DNA from: Balneolaceae bacterium
GTDB lineage: Bacteria; Bacteroidota; Rhodothermia; Balneolales; Balneolaceae
Assembly (NCBI GenBank): GCA_007123985.1
Contig: SLGA01000007.1
Coordinates: 1-14,637 of the forward strand
DNA: 14,637 nt
Direction: 5' to 3'
Positions 6,634-13,948 of the stretch are shown here, one piece after another. Numbering within the stretch: position 1 is the stretch's first letter; every line of letters starts with the position of its first letter. Under the pieces are notes generated by a model that did no database searches, was not told the origin of the DNA, and saw only the letters and a list, made by a program, of their open reading frames with translations. A program made the translations under genes and the position numbers.

Positions 6634-9370
6634 GAAAGGTCAGATTACATTGTTTGGCAGAATCCCCTTCAAATGCTGTGAACTGCAACAGCTGATCAAT
6701 AGCATTTTCAATGGATTGCGGAATTCCCGACCGATCCATTTGGCTAACCTGTTCATAATTTCTGATGCTGCCATCCGGTTCTATTGTAAATGTATAAACT
6801 ACTTCACCGCGCATGGATATGCTCTCCGTCCAGGAGGGGAATGTAATAGATCTCATAAAAGCCGCCATGCCACCCTCGTATTGCATGTTAATTCCAAGTT
6901 CTTCACAGGTTTCAATCGCTCCGGCTTCAGCTTCCATTATGGGCACTTCCGATTCTAATTCGGATGACTCAGCATCTTCCGGTTGCTGAGATTCCGGTTT
7001 TTGCAACGTTTCTTTAAGAATTAAAACAGATGGCATGACACTGCTTGATGCATAATACTGTTCTATTCTGTTTAGGATTGAACGCGTGGTATCCCAATAT
7101 GCCCCTTCAAAAGGGAAATACTCTGAAAAATCAGGTTCTGCAAACGAAGAGTCGGCAATGGTTTGCCAAAACCGATGTTCCTCATCTGCGATGGTTGAAT
7201 CGGCAATCATAACTCTGGATGAGTCCTGCAGCATTTGAAACTCGGTTCTTTTTTGCCGGGTTTCATCCTGCTTTTCAAACCATTCTCTGATTACCTGCTG
7301 GTTATCAGTTTCGAAACGTGCGGCACGCATATATTCCTGAGCGGCCTCAAACAGTAGCCGTGCCCGTTGAGAATCACTGCTCCCATTATCTGCAAGAGCA
7401 AGCAGGCTTTCCGCACGTTCAACCGGTGGAGTTTCGCTCTCCTTTGATTTTACATCAAAATATTGTTGTTCAATTTTCGGTATATCAACGATTTCAAGCA
7501 GGTCTAATTCTACATTGAGGCGATCAGCAATTCTCCGTGTGTAAAGCGATTTCGGGTTCATTGCATACAATCTATCCAGCACCAGTTTTGCTCCCTCCTC
7601 GTTATTATTTAGTAACTCAATCTCGGCAATACTATAATACGCCATGGTTACGAGGTGCTCGTTGATGGCACTATCTGTTACTTTTAGATAGTATGTTTTT
7701 GCGCTGTCGGGCATATCAAGTGATAGAAAAAATACATTTGCGAGCCTATAGTTGAGATCCTCTATATCCGATTTCATCGCATGTTGCTCCTCCTCCTCAA
7801 ACGGAACGTCACTTAAGTCAACAGCTGTTGCGAAAAGACCACCACCGGATGATTCCGGTTCCAGCTCAATTGCTTCATCCGATTCATCTCTGATTACAAT
7901 CTGGTCGAACCTACTGCCGCTTACATCTGCCCTGCGTCGCCAGTTATCGGCCAAAGCGCGATCACCCCATATTCCCTGGAACTGAAGACTTGCATCCTGC
8001 AGCATGGCGGGATTATTAATGTTTAAAAAACCGTGAGTAGTCGCTTCGGCTGCTTCAATTATATCCTCTGTTTGCTCAGCTACAATCATCCGGTCACGCT
8101 CGCTCTGCATTCGGCTCATCTCTTCTTCAATTTTTTCTTCTTCAATTTTCTGAAGTTCTGCAATTAATGCTTCCAGTTCATCGGGAGGTAAATTAGCAAC
8201 TCTTAAAAGGCTGTCTTTTTCGGTGATTTGACGTTTGATGTTTGCATACTGCCCAAATGATTCTGCAAGTTCACGAGCATTAAATCCGGTAGGCAAAAGT
8301 GCCTGATCTGCACGAACTGTGGCAGCTGAGTCAAAATATGCAGCAGCAAGAGAAAAGCTGCTAAGATTGTCTCTGTAAACTTCTGCGATGCCATAAAATG
8401 TACGTGCCATAGTTACCGGAGTTGGGTTTTGGCGCCGGTCTCTGAGTACAAGCTCATAATTTTCTATGGCATCATCCGGCATACCTCTCAGTTGGTAGGT
8501 ACGCGCTATTTCGTACTGTAGCTCGTTTCTGTATTCAAAAAATTTATCATCACGCTGCATACTTCTGTAGAGATATTCAGCACGCTGATAATTTCCGATT
8601 CTGCGAGATACTTCCGCTTCTTTCCGCAGTGCATTGAATTCAATATCGTAGGTGGTTCTGAGTGCCGATATTTGATTGTATGCATACAGTGCCTGGCTGT
8701 CATCACCTAATCGCTCATTCACTTGTCCAAGCAGAAAATATGCCCGTGCTTTTTTGTTTCTGTCACTTAGGTTAATTATCGATCGATTCAGATACTCTGA
8801 GGCTTCTTGCCAATTTCGCTGAGCTGTATAGAGTTGTGCAAGGATTATATCTACTTCAGCGTGGAGTTCAGGCTCCCAATCTTCAATGAAATCTCTCTCT
8901 ATTTCAAGAAATCGAATACCTTCATCATAATTCAACATTTCAAGATAGGTTCTGCCCTGCCAAAGAATGGCTTCCTGTTCGAGTGTTCCCTCAGCCAAAG
9001 TTTGAAGCTCCTGAAATTTTTCAAGTGCAGAAAAAAATTCAGATCTGTAATAGAAAGATTTTCCAATCAAAAAGATGGCAGGCAGCACATATTTCGATTC
9101 TTCATGATTGCGCAGAATTGAACTCCCTCGTTCAATGGCTTGATCAAATTCATCATGACCGGCACTTGTTGGAGGCAGATGAACTCTGATAGGCTGCAAA
9201 GCATTTATCTGCGGAACCTGTCTTAGATTTCTCTCAAGGCCAGCATTGTAAAATTGCTGAGCATTATAAAATGTGTTGTAATAGGCCGTGAAATTTTGCC
9301 ACCCCTGTTTAACAGTAGTACAACCGGCAAACAAAAATAGAATCAAAGCTATGTTAAATAGTCTTTTCAC
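6620..9370 (-). CDS. Large TPR lipoprotein with C-terminal TonB-C-like domain
   Basis: This 916-residue envelope protein has a signal peptide (MKRLFNIALILFLFAGC) whose lipobox FAGC puts lipidation on Cys17. The signal peptide fixes the start at a GTG at 9370; the nearest upstream ATG runs into a stop. After the Cys comes an aromatic/Asn motif, FTAYYNTFYNAQQFYNAG (27-44), then a long series of degenerate TPR-like helices (~75-380). A charged helix with a run of Glu, probably coiled coil, lies at ~393-427. More helical repeats follow (~540-640), then a low-complexity acidic stretch and a final domain (~830-916) with GGMAAFMRSITFPSW, RGEVVYTFTIEPDGSI and LTFPIDL. That domain reads like TonB C-terminal domains (GG...YP...G.V.V.F.I..DG...). 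A TPR scaffold in the periplasm or outer membrane is likely; similarity of the N-terminal motif to SprE/PorW-type gliding and secretion lipoproteins is only suggestive. It follows pyk by 76 bases. Confidence 0.85.
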   Translation of the reverse strand: MKRLFNIALILFLFAGCTTVKQGWQNFTAYYNTFYNAQQFYNAGLERNLRQVPQINALQPIRVHLPPTSAGHDEFDQAIERGSSILRNHEESKYVLPAIFLIGKSFYYRSEFFSALEKFQELQTLAEGTLEQEAILWQGRTYLEMLNYDEGIRFLEIERDFIEDWEPELHAEVDIILAQLYTAQRNWQEASEYLNRSIINLSDRNKKARAYFLLGQVNERLGDDSQALYAYNQISALRTTYDIEFNALRKEAEVSRRIGNYQRAEYLYRSMQRDDKFFEYRNELQYEIARTYQLRGMPDDAIENYELVLRDRRQNPTPVTMARTFYGIAEVYRDNLSSFSLAAAYFDSAATVRADQALLPTGFNARELAESFGQYANIKRQITEKDSLLRVANLPPDELEALIAELQKIEEEKIEEEMSRMQSERDRMIVAEQTEDIIEAAEATTHGFLNINNPAMLQDASLQFQGIWGDRALADNWRRRADVSGSRFDQIVIRDESDEAIELEPESSGGGLFATAVDLSDVPFEEEEQHAMKSDIEDLNYRLANVFFLSLDMPDSAKTYYLKVTDSAINEHLVTMAYYSIAEIELLNNNEEGAKLVLDRLYAMNPKSLYTRRIADRLNVELDLLEIVDIPKIEQQYFDVKSKESETPPVERAESLLALADNGSSDSQRARLLFEAAQEYMRAARFETDNQQVIREWFEKQDETRQKRTEFQMLQDSSRVMIADSTIADEEHRFWQTIADSSFAEPDFSEYFPFEGAYWDTTRSILNRIEQYYASSSVMPSVLILKETLQKPESQQPEDAESSELESEVPIMEAEAGAIETCEELGINMQYEGGMAAFMRSITFPSWTESISMRGEVVYTFTIEPDGSIRNYEQVSQMDRSGIPQSIENAIDQLLQFTAFEGDSAKQCNLTFPIDL

Positions 9371-9446
9371 GTTGTTTTAACGCATTTTTTGCGGTCAGCG
9401 TATATGTACATAAACTGTTAAATCAGTAAAATACAGAGCACTGATC

Positions 9447-10886
9447 TCACAGATTTTCAATCGTACTGACCTTAATCATATTTGTACGGCCTCTCTTTGC
9501 AAGCGGCATACCGGTTGCAATAATTACCCTGTCGCCTTTATTCACCAAACCATCCTTTACAAGATAATCTTCCATCATTTTAACACTCATATCTGTGTCG
9601 AATATTTCATCGAGTCGAACGGATTGCACACCCCACACAAGATTCAACTGCCGGCGAACTATTTTACTTTCAGTAAAAGCGATTATCGGCACACGAGGTC
9701 TGAATTTTGCGATTCTTCGTGCAGTATTACCCGAATGTGTAATGGTACTAATGGCTTTTGTATCTACATTATCGGCTATTGTAACACAAGAGTATGCAAG
9801 AGATTCGATAACCTGTTTCTCTTTCCAGTCAGGTTTTCGGTACTTCAGGCTGTAATAGATGGATGAACTGTTCTCTTCTACAGATCTGATAATCTTTGAC
9901 ATCGTTTTAACAGCCTCAACGGGATATTTTCCAGCGGCTGTCTCACCTGATAGCATTACTGCATCGGTTCCGTCCATTACGGCATTAGCCACATCCGAAC
10001 TTTCGGCACGAGTTGCCCTTGGGTTTACAATCATAGAATCGAGCATTTGCGTAGCGGTAATTACCGGTTTGCCGGCTATTCTGCATCGCTCAATTATTTT
10101 TTTCTGAACCAGTGGAACCTGTTCACTCGGAATTTCAATTCCAAGATCTCCCCTGGCAACCATAATTCCATCAGCCTCTTCAATAATTTCATCAATTACC
10201 GTAACTGCCTCAGGTTTTTCTATTTTTGCAATAATTGCTGCATTGCTTCCTTTAGCACGAATTCGCGAAATCACATCCTGAACATCCCGTGCGGATCGCA
10301 CGAACGACATTGCCACAAAATCGACACCTATACTAAGTCCAAATTCTAAATCGTCTTTATCCTTTTCTGTGAGTGACGACATTGAAATATCTACATCAGG
10401 CAGGTTTACACCTTTACGGGATTTAAGCAGACCGCCTACCACTACTTTCGCAACAAGATCTCTATCATTTTTTTTGATGATTTTTAGCTCCATCAGGCCA
10501 TCATCAATCAAAATTTGATTTCCTTCAGCTGCATCTTCAGAAAGGTTTGGATAATCAATCGGTATAAGCCCTGCATCACCGATCACATCTTCTGATGTAA
10601 GCTTTACAAGGGAGCCCTCTTTAATAACCTGTGCGCCATCTTTCATCTGGCCCACCCTTATTTTTGGCCCTTGCAGATCCATTAATACCGGAATAGAGTA
10701 TTGATATTTTTTGGCAACTTCCCTTACATATCCAATTGTTTTAGCGTGATCCTCATGAGAACCATGTGAAAAATTAATTCTCACTACATTCATCCCTGCA
10801 CGATAAAGATCTTCTATTCCTTGAAATGTGTTACTGCTGGGACCTAATGTGCAAACTATTTTTGTTTTGCGCGCACTACTTAGCAT
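9447..10886 (-). CDS. pyk: Pyruvate kinase
   Basis: This 479-residue enzyme transfers phosphate from phosphoenolpyruvate to ADP, giving pyruvate and ATP in the last step of glycolysis. Conserved blocks are RKTKIVCTLGPSS (6-18), MNVVRINFSHGSHE (32-45, with Arg36), the B-domain lid (~70-170), AKIEKPEAV (220-228, catalytic Lys221 and metal-binding Glu223), VARGDLG (243-249, Asp247) and ITATQMLDSM (276-285, Thr279). The switch region NPRATRAESSDVANAV and the C-terminal segment GDRVIIATGMPLAKRG, which lines the effector site in other bacteria, are intact. The length is normal (about 470). A good candidate promoter lies about 36 bases upstream, and the gene is divergent from the GWxTD lipoprotein gene. 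It precedes the TPR lipoprotein gene on the same strand. No clear terminator separates them. Confidence 0.98.
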   Translation of the reverse strand: MLSSARKTKIVCTLGPSSNTFQGIEDLYRAGMNVVRINFSHGSHEDHAKTIGYVREVAKKYQYSIPVLMDLQGPKIRVGQMKDGAQVIKEGSLVKLTSEDVIGDAGLIPIDYPNLSEDAAEGNQILIDDGLMELKIIKKNDRDLVAKVVVGGLLKSRKGVNLPDVDISMSSLTEKDKDDLEFGLSIGVDFVAMSFVRSARDVQDVISRIRAKGSNAAIIAKIEKPEAVTVIDEIIEEADGIMVARGDLGIEIPSEQVPLVQKKIIERCRIAGKPVITATQMLDSMIVNPRATRAESSDVANAVMDGTDAVMLSGETAAGKYPVEAVKTMSKIIRSVEENSSSIYYSLKYRKPDWKEKQVIESLAYSCVTIADNVDTKAISTITHSGNTARRIAKFRPRVPIIAFTESKIVRRQLNLVWGVQSVRLDEIFDTDMSVKMMEDYLVKDGLVNKGDRVIIATGMPLAKRGRTNMIKVSTIENL

Positions 10887-10921
10887 AAAACTTTGTTGTT
10901 ATTGTGTAAATTTTTAAATAG

Positions 10922-10950
10922 ATAATATAAATACTGCTAAAGGTAAGCAA
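10922..10950 (-). promoter_or_regulatory. Candidate pyk promoter
   Basis: On the - strand: TTGCTT (10950-10945), a spacer of exactly 17 bases, then TATTAT (10927-10922). Transcription would start near 10915, leaving about 28 bases before the pyk ATG. The spacer carries one arm of the inverted repeat described for this intergenic region. Confidence 0.5.
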
Positions 10951-11004
10951 TTATCGCACAGTTATGTTGTTATATTATTGGCAAAAATAGCGCAAGCAGT
11001 ATTT
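10929..11004. repeat. Inverted repeat between the divergent pyk and GWxTD promoters
   Basis: AAATACTGC (10929-10937) and GCAGTATTT (10996-11004) are perfect 9-bp inverted copies, 58 bases apart. The left copy lies in the spacer of the candidate pyk promoter. The right copy overlaps the -10 box of the candidate promoter of the GWxTD gene. The loop is too long for a useful RNA hairpin; paired protein-binding sites or chance are the options. Confidence 0.5.
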
Positions 11005-11007
11005 TTA
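10978..11007 (+). promoter_or_regulatory. Candidate promoter of the GWxTD lipoprotein gene
   Basis: TTGGCA (10978-10983), a 16-base spacer, then TATTTTTA (11000-11007), which fits TAnnTTTG in all but the last base. The start codon lies 20 bases downstream of the box, so the leader would be short. Sequence match only. Confidence 0.4.
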
Positions 11008-11027
11008 AACACAGTTTTACTTCTCAC

Positions 11028-12446
11028 ATGAAATACAGACAGTTATTATTACTTATTCTACTCCCTGTTTTTATTTATAACACCGGCTGTGTGCGCTCTG
11101 CAAATCCAGATGTTGAGAGAGGTTCATTCTTCCAATTTCAGGACGGTTTCCCGGAAGTCAGAATGTCATCCATAGGTTTACTAAGTGAAACTGACGAAGC
11201 TCTGATCAGTGTTACCACTGACATTGTGGTTGGCAGCCTGATATACTCTACTGAAGACGGTATTCGCAAAGCAAATGTATCTATTGAAATACGAATACTT
11301 GAAATCGAAGGTACATTCACCAAAACTGTTCGGAGAGATTTTACGGTTGAATCGGAATTTGAAGGCACCTTTATGGGGCAGGATGTTTTTACGCATGATG
11401 AAGTACTGGAAGTAGAGCCCGGAAGATTTGATGTTGTGGTAAATGTGGTTGATCGAACTTCCGGAAAAGCTTCAACAAGACGTGCTGAGGCTGAAATCCC
11501 CGATCCGGAAAACCCGGAAATTAATATTACAACCATTCGACTGCTTGGGAAATCTGAAGGAGAGCCCGAAGACCCGTTTTTCCCGATTACAACTTATACG
11601 GTATCATCCGGCCTGGATAGTTTAAAGTTCATGTTTCAGGTAACCAACAATGATCTTGATGCTCCGCTCGAAATAAACTCCCGGTTGCTGAAATTCAATG
11701 CTGATAGCTCCCCGGCAAGGCCAATGAATTTCAATAATTACAGCCCCTCAACTTTGCCCTATATAGGCGTTGATATGCGTAATCCTGACGTAATTGATGA
11801 GATAACCAGGCGACTTGACCAGCCCGGCAGCGTACTCATTGAGTTTAAGTACGAACTTCTTGAATATGGTAATTATCGGTTCGAAACTGAAACATCCGAT
11901 GAAGATGGTAACAGAGTTTATAAAGCACGCGATTTTTCCATCAAAAGTGAAAACTATCCCGCTATACTATCACCCCGTGAGCTCGCAGAACCACTAATTT
12001 ATTTAATGGACAGAAGAGATCATGAACGCATGATGGCTATTCAGGATCCCGATTCACTTAAGGAAGCGATTGACCGATTCTGGCTCACAAATATTGGCAA
12101 CATGAATCAGGCCAAATCGGTGATTAATCTCTACTATGAAAGGGTTGAACAGGCAAATAAACAGTTTACAACGTTTAAAGAGGGCTGGAAAACCGATATG
12201 GGAATGATCTATATTCTTTTCGGTCCGCCTTGGTATGTTGACAGGTACCTCAATACAATGGTTTGGTCATATTCGTACGACAGAACTGACCCTCGATATA
12301 ACTTTACTTTTGAGCGGCCAAACATGAGAAATGAGTTTTTCCCTTTTGATAACTATCTACTACAAAGAAATCAGGGTTATTTCAATGTACAATACAGGCA
12401 AATGCAGCTTTGGCTAACCGGCAGTATTCTTAACACAAGGATATAA
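11028..12446 (+). CDS. GWxTD domain-containing lipoprotein
   Basis: This 472-residue protein begins with a signal peptide, MKYRQLLLLILLPVFIYNTGC, with a probable lipidation Cys21 (the -3 residue is Asn, which is unusual). The first ~280 residues look beta-rich, with alternating hydrophobic positions (for instance VSIEIRILEIEG and FDVVVNVVDRTSG), suggesting immunoglobulin-like domains. The C-terminal third is helical and carries the defining motif GWKTD at 386-390, continuing as MGMIYILFGPPWYVDR. GWxTD-domain proteins are common in Bacteroidota, Acidobacteriota and relatives; I know of no established function. An outer-membrane or periplasmic location is likely. The gene is divergent from pyk with its own candidate promoter and is closed by a hairpin terminator, so it appears to be a single-gene unit. 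Confidence 0.9.
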   Translation: MKYRQLLLLILLPVFIYNTGCVRSANPDVERGSFFQFQDGFPEVRMSSIGLLSETDEALISVTTDIVVGSLIYSTEDGIRKANVSIEIRILEIEGTFTKTVRRDFTVESEFEGTFMGQDVFTHDEVLEVEPGRFDVVVNVVDRTSGKASTRRAEAEIPDPENPEINITTIRLLGKSEGEPEDPFFPITTYTVSSGLDSLKFMFQVTNNDLDAPLEINSRLLKFNADSSPARPMNFNNYSPSTLPYIGVDMRNPDVIDEITRRLDQPGSVLIEFKYELLEYGNYRFETETSDEDGNRVYKARDFSIKSENYPAILSPRELAEPLIYLMDRRDHERMMAIQDPDSLKEAIDRFWLTNIGNMNQAKSVINLYYERVEQANKQFTTFKEGWKTDMGMIYILFGPPWYVDRYLNTMVWSYSYDRTDPRYNFTFERPNMRNEFFPFDNYLLQRNQGYFNVQYRQMQLWLTGSILNTRI

Positions 12447-12448
12447 AA

Positions 12449-12483
12449 AAACCCGAAGTTGATGTTAAATCACTTTCGGGTTT
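12449..12483. terminator. Bidirectional terminator between the GWxTD gene and the bacilliredoxin gene
   Basis: Arms AAACCCGAAGT (12449-12459) and ACTTTCGGGTTT (12472-12483) pair with one bulged base and a 12-base loop. On the + strand it follows the GWxTD stop codon directly; read on the - strand, the A run at 12445-12451 gives a T tract after the stem, so it can also end the bacilliredoxin transcript that arrives from the right. Confidence 0.8.
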
Positions 12484-12511
12484 AGATTTACTGTTACTTT
12501 TGTCTGAAAGC

Positions 12512-12952
12512 TTACTCAGACTTTACAAATGCATCGAAAACCATTAGCAAGTCTTGTGCTACTTCATCTTTTGTACGCCCTTCAATTCTGTGTCTTGGTA
12601 TCATTGCTTTAATTTCACCATCAACAAAAAAAGCGAAAGAAGGTGATGAAGGCGGATACTCACTAAAATATTCACGCGCTCTCGCAGTGGCTTCTTTATC
12701 CTGCCCTGCAAAAACTGTTACAAGATGGTCCGGTTTCGCCTCTGCTTTACTGAGGGCAATATTCAATCCCGGACGTGCATTACCTGCTGCACATCCGCAA
12801 ACAGAATTTATCGCCATTAACATCGTGCCGCTTGCATAATCTTTCATCGCTTTGTCAACATCTTCGGGTGTCTGCAGTTCTTCCACACCAATCTCTGTGA
12901 GCTCTTTTCTCATCCATGAAGTATCAGGACCTACACCAAATCCAAATTGCAT
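12512..12952 (-). CDS. BrxA/BrxB-family bacilliredoxin (former YphP/YqiW, DUF1094)
   Basis: This 146-residue thioredoxin-fold protein has the family's unusual CGC active site in NSVCGCAAGNARPG (Cys52 and Cys54), plus PPSSPS (100-105), FFVDGE and MIPRHRIEGR (118-126). Bacilliredoxins remove bacillithiol from oxidised protein thiols in Bacillus; members outside bacillithiol producers have no assured partner thiol. I start at the ATG at 12952, giving MQFGFGVGPDTSWMRKEL, which aligns with the family's N-terminal helix. An in-frame TTG at 12988 would add 12 unlikely residues and overlaps a promoter-like box. The gene lies between a bidirectional terminator and the sodA terminator, so it is probably transcribed alone, but with sodA next door it suits a redox-stress neighbourhood. 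Confidence 0.92.
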   Translation of the reverse strand: MQFGFGVGPDTSWMRKELTEIGVEELQTPEDVDKAMKDYASGTMLMAINSVCGCAAGNARPGLNIALSKAEAKPDHLVTVFAGQDKEATARAREYFSEYPPSSPSFAFFVDGEIKAMIPRHRIEGRTKDEVAQDLLMVFDAFVKSE

Positions 12953-12985
12953 AATCGTACATTTATTTTGTTTAAAATTTTCATT

Positions 12986-12993
12986 CAAATATA
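12986..12993 (-). promoter_or_regulatory. TAnnTTTG-type -7 box before the bacilliredoxin gene
   Basis: TATATTTG on the - strand is a full match to the Bacteroidota -7 consensus TAnnTTTG. The ATG at 12952 is 33 bases downstream, giving a leader of about 26 bases. No clear TTG box sits at the expected distance upstream; that region is a T run (13004-13013). It supports the ATG at 12952 over the TTG at 12988, which falls inside this box. Confidence 0.45.
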
Positions 12994-13040
12994 ACGAAAA
13001 TAACGCAAAAAAATGACCTTCAGTTCGTTATGTCAGAGTC

Positions 13041-13071
13041 AAAAAAAAAGGCACTCAACCAGAGTGCCTTT
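13041..13071 (-). terminator. Rho-independent terminator after sodA
   Basis: Perfect 10-bp stem AAAGGCACTC (13047-13056) and GAGTGCCTTT (13062-13071) with a 5-base loop. On the - strand it is followed by nine T (13041-13049 as A on the + strand). It begins 27 bases after the sodA stop codon. Confidence 0.9.
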
Positions 13072-13097
13072 AAAGTACTTATGCTATGTAAAGCAAC

Positions 13098-13706
13098 TTA
13101 TTTTGCTGCTTTGTAGTTTTCTGCTACCTGTTTCCAATTTGCAACATTCCAGATTGCTTCAAGATAATCGGGTCTGCGGTTTTGGTAATTCAGATAGTAA
13201 GCGTGTTCCCATACGTCAACACCAAAGATGGGTGTTAACCCGTGCATATATGGACTATCCTGATTCGCTGTAGCAACAACTTTCAGACCTCCGCTTCCAT
13301 CTACACAAAGCCAACCCCAGCCTGAACCAAACTGGCCTGCAGCTGCTGATGAGAATTCTTCTTTAAATTTCTCGAAGCTCCCGAAAGTTTTTTTTATGGC
13401 ATCCGCAAGTTCTCCTTCAGGTGCTCCACCACCACTTGGCGACAGTACCGTCCAGAACAGGTTGTGGTTGGCGTAGCCACCGCCATTATTAATTACAGCT
13501 TGTCTTTTGCTTTCTGGTACTTCGTTTATTCGTTTCAATACTTCTTCAACCGGCAGTGATGCAAATTCGTGACCTTCAAGAGCTGCATTCAATTTGTTTG
13601 TATATCCCTGGTGATGCTTTCCATGGTGTATTTCCATAGTTTTTGCATCAATATGAGGTTCAAGTGCATCTTTGGAATATGGTAATTCCGGTAATTTGTA
13701 AGCCAT
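13098..13706 (-). CDS. sodA: Superoxide dismutase, manganese type
   Basis: This 202-residue enzyme disproportionates superoxide to oxygen and hydrogen peroxide in the cytoplasm; no signal peptide is seen. The metal ligands are all present: His27 (in MEIHHGKHH), His81 (in ANHNLFW), Asp164 and His168 (in DVWEHAYY). Gln149 in NQDSP and Gly77 in NNGGGYANH follow the manganese pattern; iron enzymes carry the active-site Gln on the other helix. Similarity to E. coli SodA is close along the whole length (LPYSKDALEPH, FGSGWGWL, NRRPDYLEAIWNV). A cambialistic enzyme cannot be excluded. It has its own candidate promoter with a palindrome over the -35 box and a strong terminator, so it is a single-gene unit between the bacilliredoxin gene and the divergent transhydrogenase-like gene. 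Confidence 0.97.
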   Translation of the reverse strand: MAYKLPELPYSKDALEPHIDAKTMEIHHGKHHQGYTNKLNAALEGHEFASLPVEEVLKRINEVPESKRQAVINNGGGYANHNLFWTVLSPSGGGAPEGELADAIKKTFGSFEKFKEEFSSAAAGQFGSGWGWLCVDGSGGLKVVATANQDSPYMHGLTPIFGVDVWEHAYYLNYQNRRPDYLEAIWNVANWKQVAENYKAAK

Positions 13707-13729
13707 TTTAATCGGTATTTATGAGTTTA

Positions 13730-13758
13730 ACATTAATCCGCAACACGCTCTTCGTCAA
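13730..13758 (-). promoter_or_regulatory. Candidate sodA promoter
   Basis: On the - strand: TTGACG (13758-13753), a 17-base spacer, then TAATGT (13735-13730). The predicted transcription start near 13723 leaves a leader of roughly 17 bases before the sodA ATG. This is the best sigma-70-like pair in the window. Confidence 0.5.
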
Positions 13759-13764
13759 CGTGTT
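13742..13764. promoter_or_regulatory. Palindrome around the sodA -35 box, possible operator
   Basis: AACACG (13742-13747) and CGTGTT (13759-13764) form a perfect 6-bp inverted repeat with an 11-base centre. The candidate -35 hexamer of sodA occupies bases 13753-13758 inside that centre, touching one arm. A repressor or activator bound here would directly contact polymerase. No known regulator can be assigned from the sequence. Confidence 0.45.
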
Positions 13765-13948
13765 ACCATTCCTTCGTTTATATACAGTATAATAGGAAAT
13801 AGAAGACATTCCGTTCCATGTTTTTTGTCAATTCACAGAAAGTTTACAGTTCAGAAGATTTGATGTTGAATTTCCTCTATCTTTAGTGTGCCTGGCGATT
13901 TAGTTCAGGAATACATTACCCTTTTAATATTACCAAAAAGAAAATTCC

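Noticed and set aside
9422..9445. Weak hairpin ATCAGT/ACTGAT after pyk as a terminator
   Set aside because: Only a 6-bp stem with a 12-base loop and no real T run on the - strand; pyk and the TPR gene may well be co-transcribed.
11138..11536. 132-codon open frame on the - strand inside the GWxTD gene
   Set aside because: Ser/Thr/Val-rich antisense shadow of a well-supported gene; no recognisable motif.
12953..12988. TTG-initiated extension of the bacilliredoxin
   Set aside because: The start would lie in a TAnnTTTG promoter box and the added residues (Asn/Lys-rich) do not fit the family.
13781..13797. TATAAT-containing AT-rich stretch between sodA and the transhydrogenase-like gene as a promoter
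   Set aside because: No acceptable -35 box at 16-18 bases on either strand, and a better sodA promoter lies closer to the gene.
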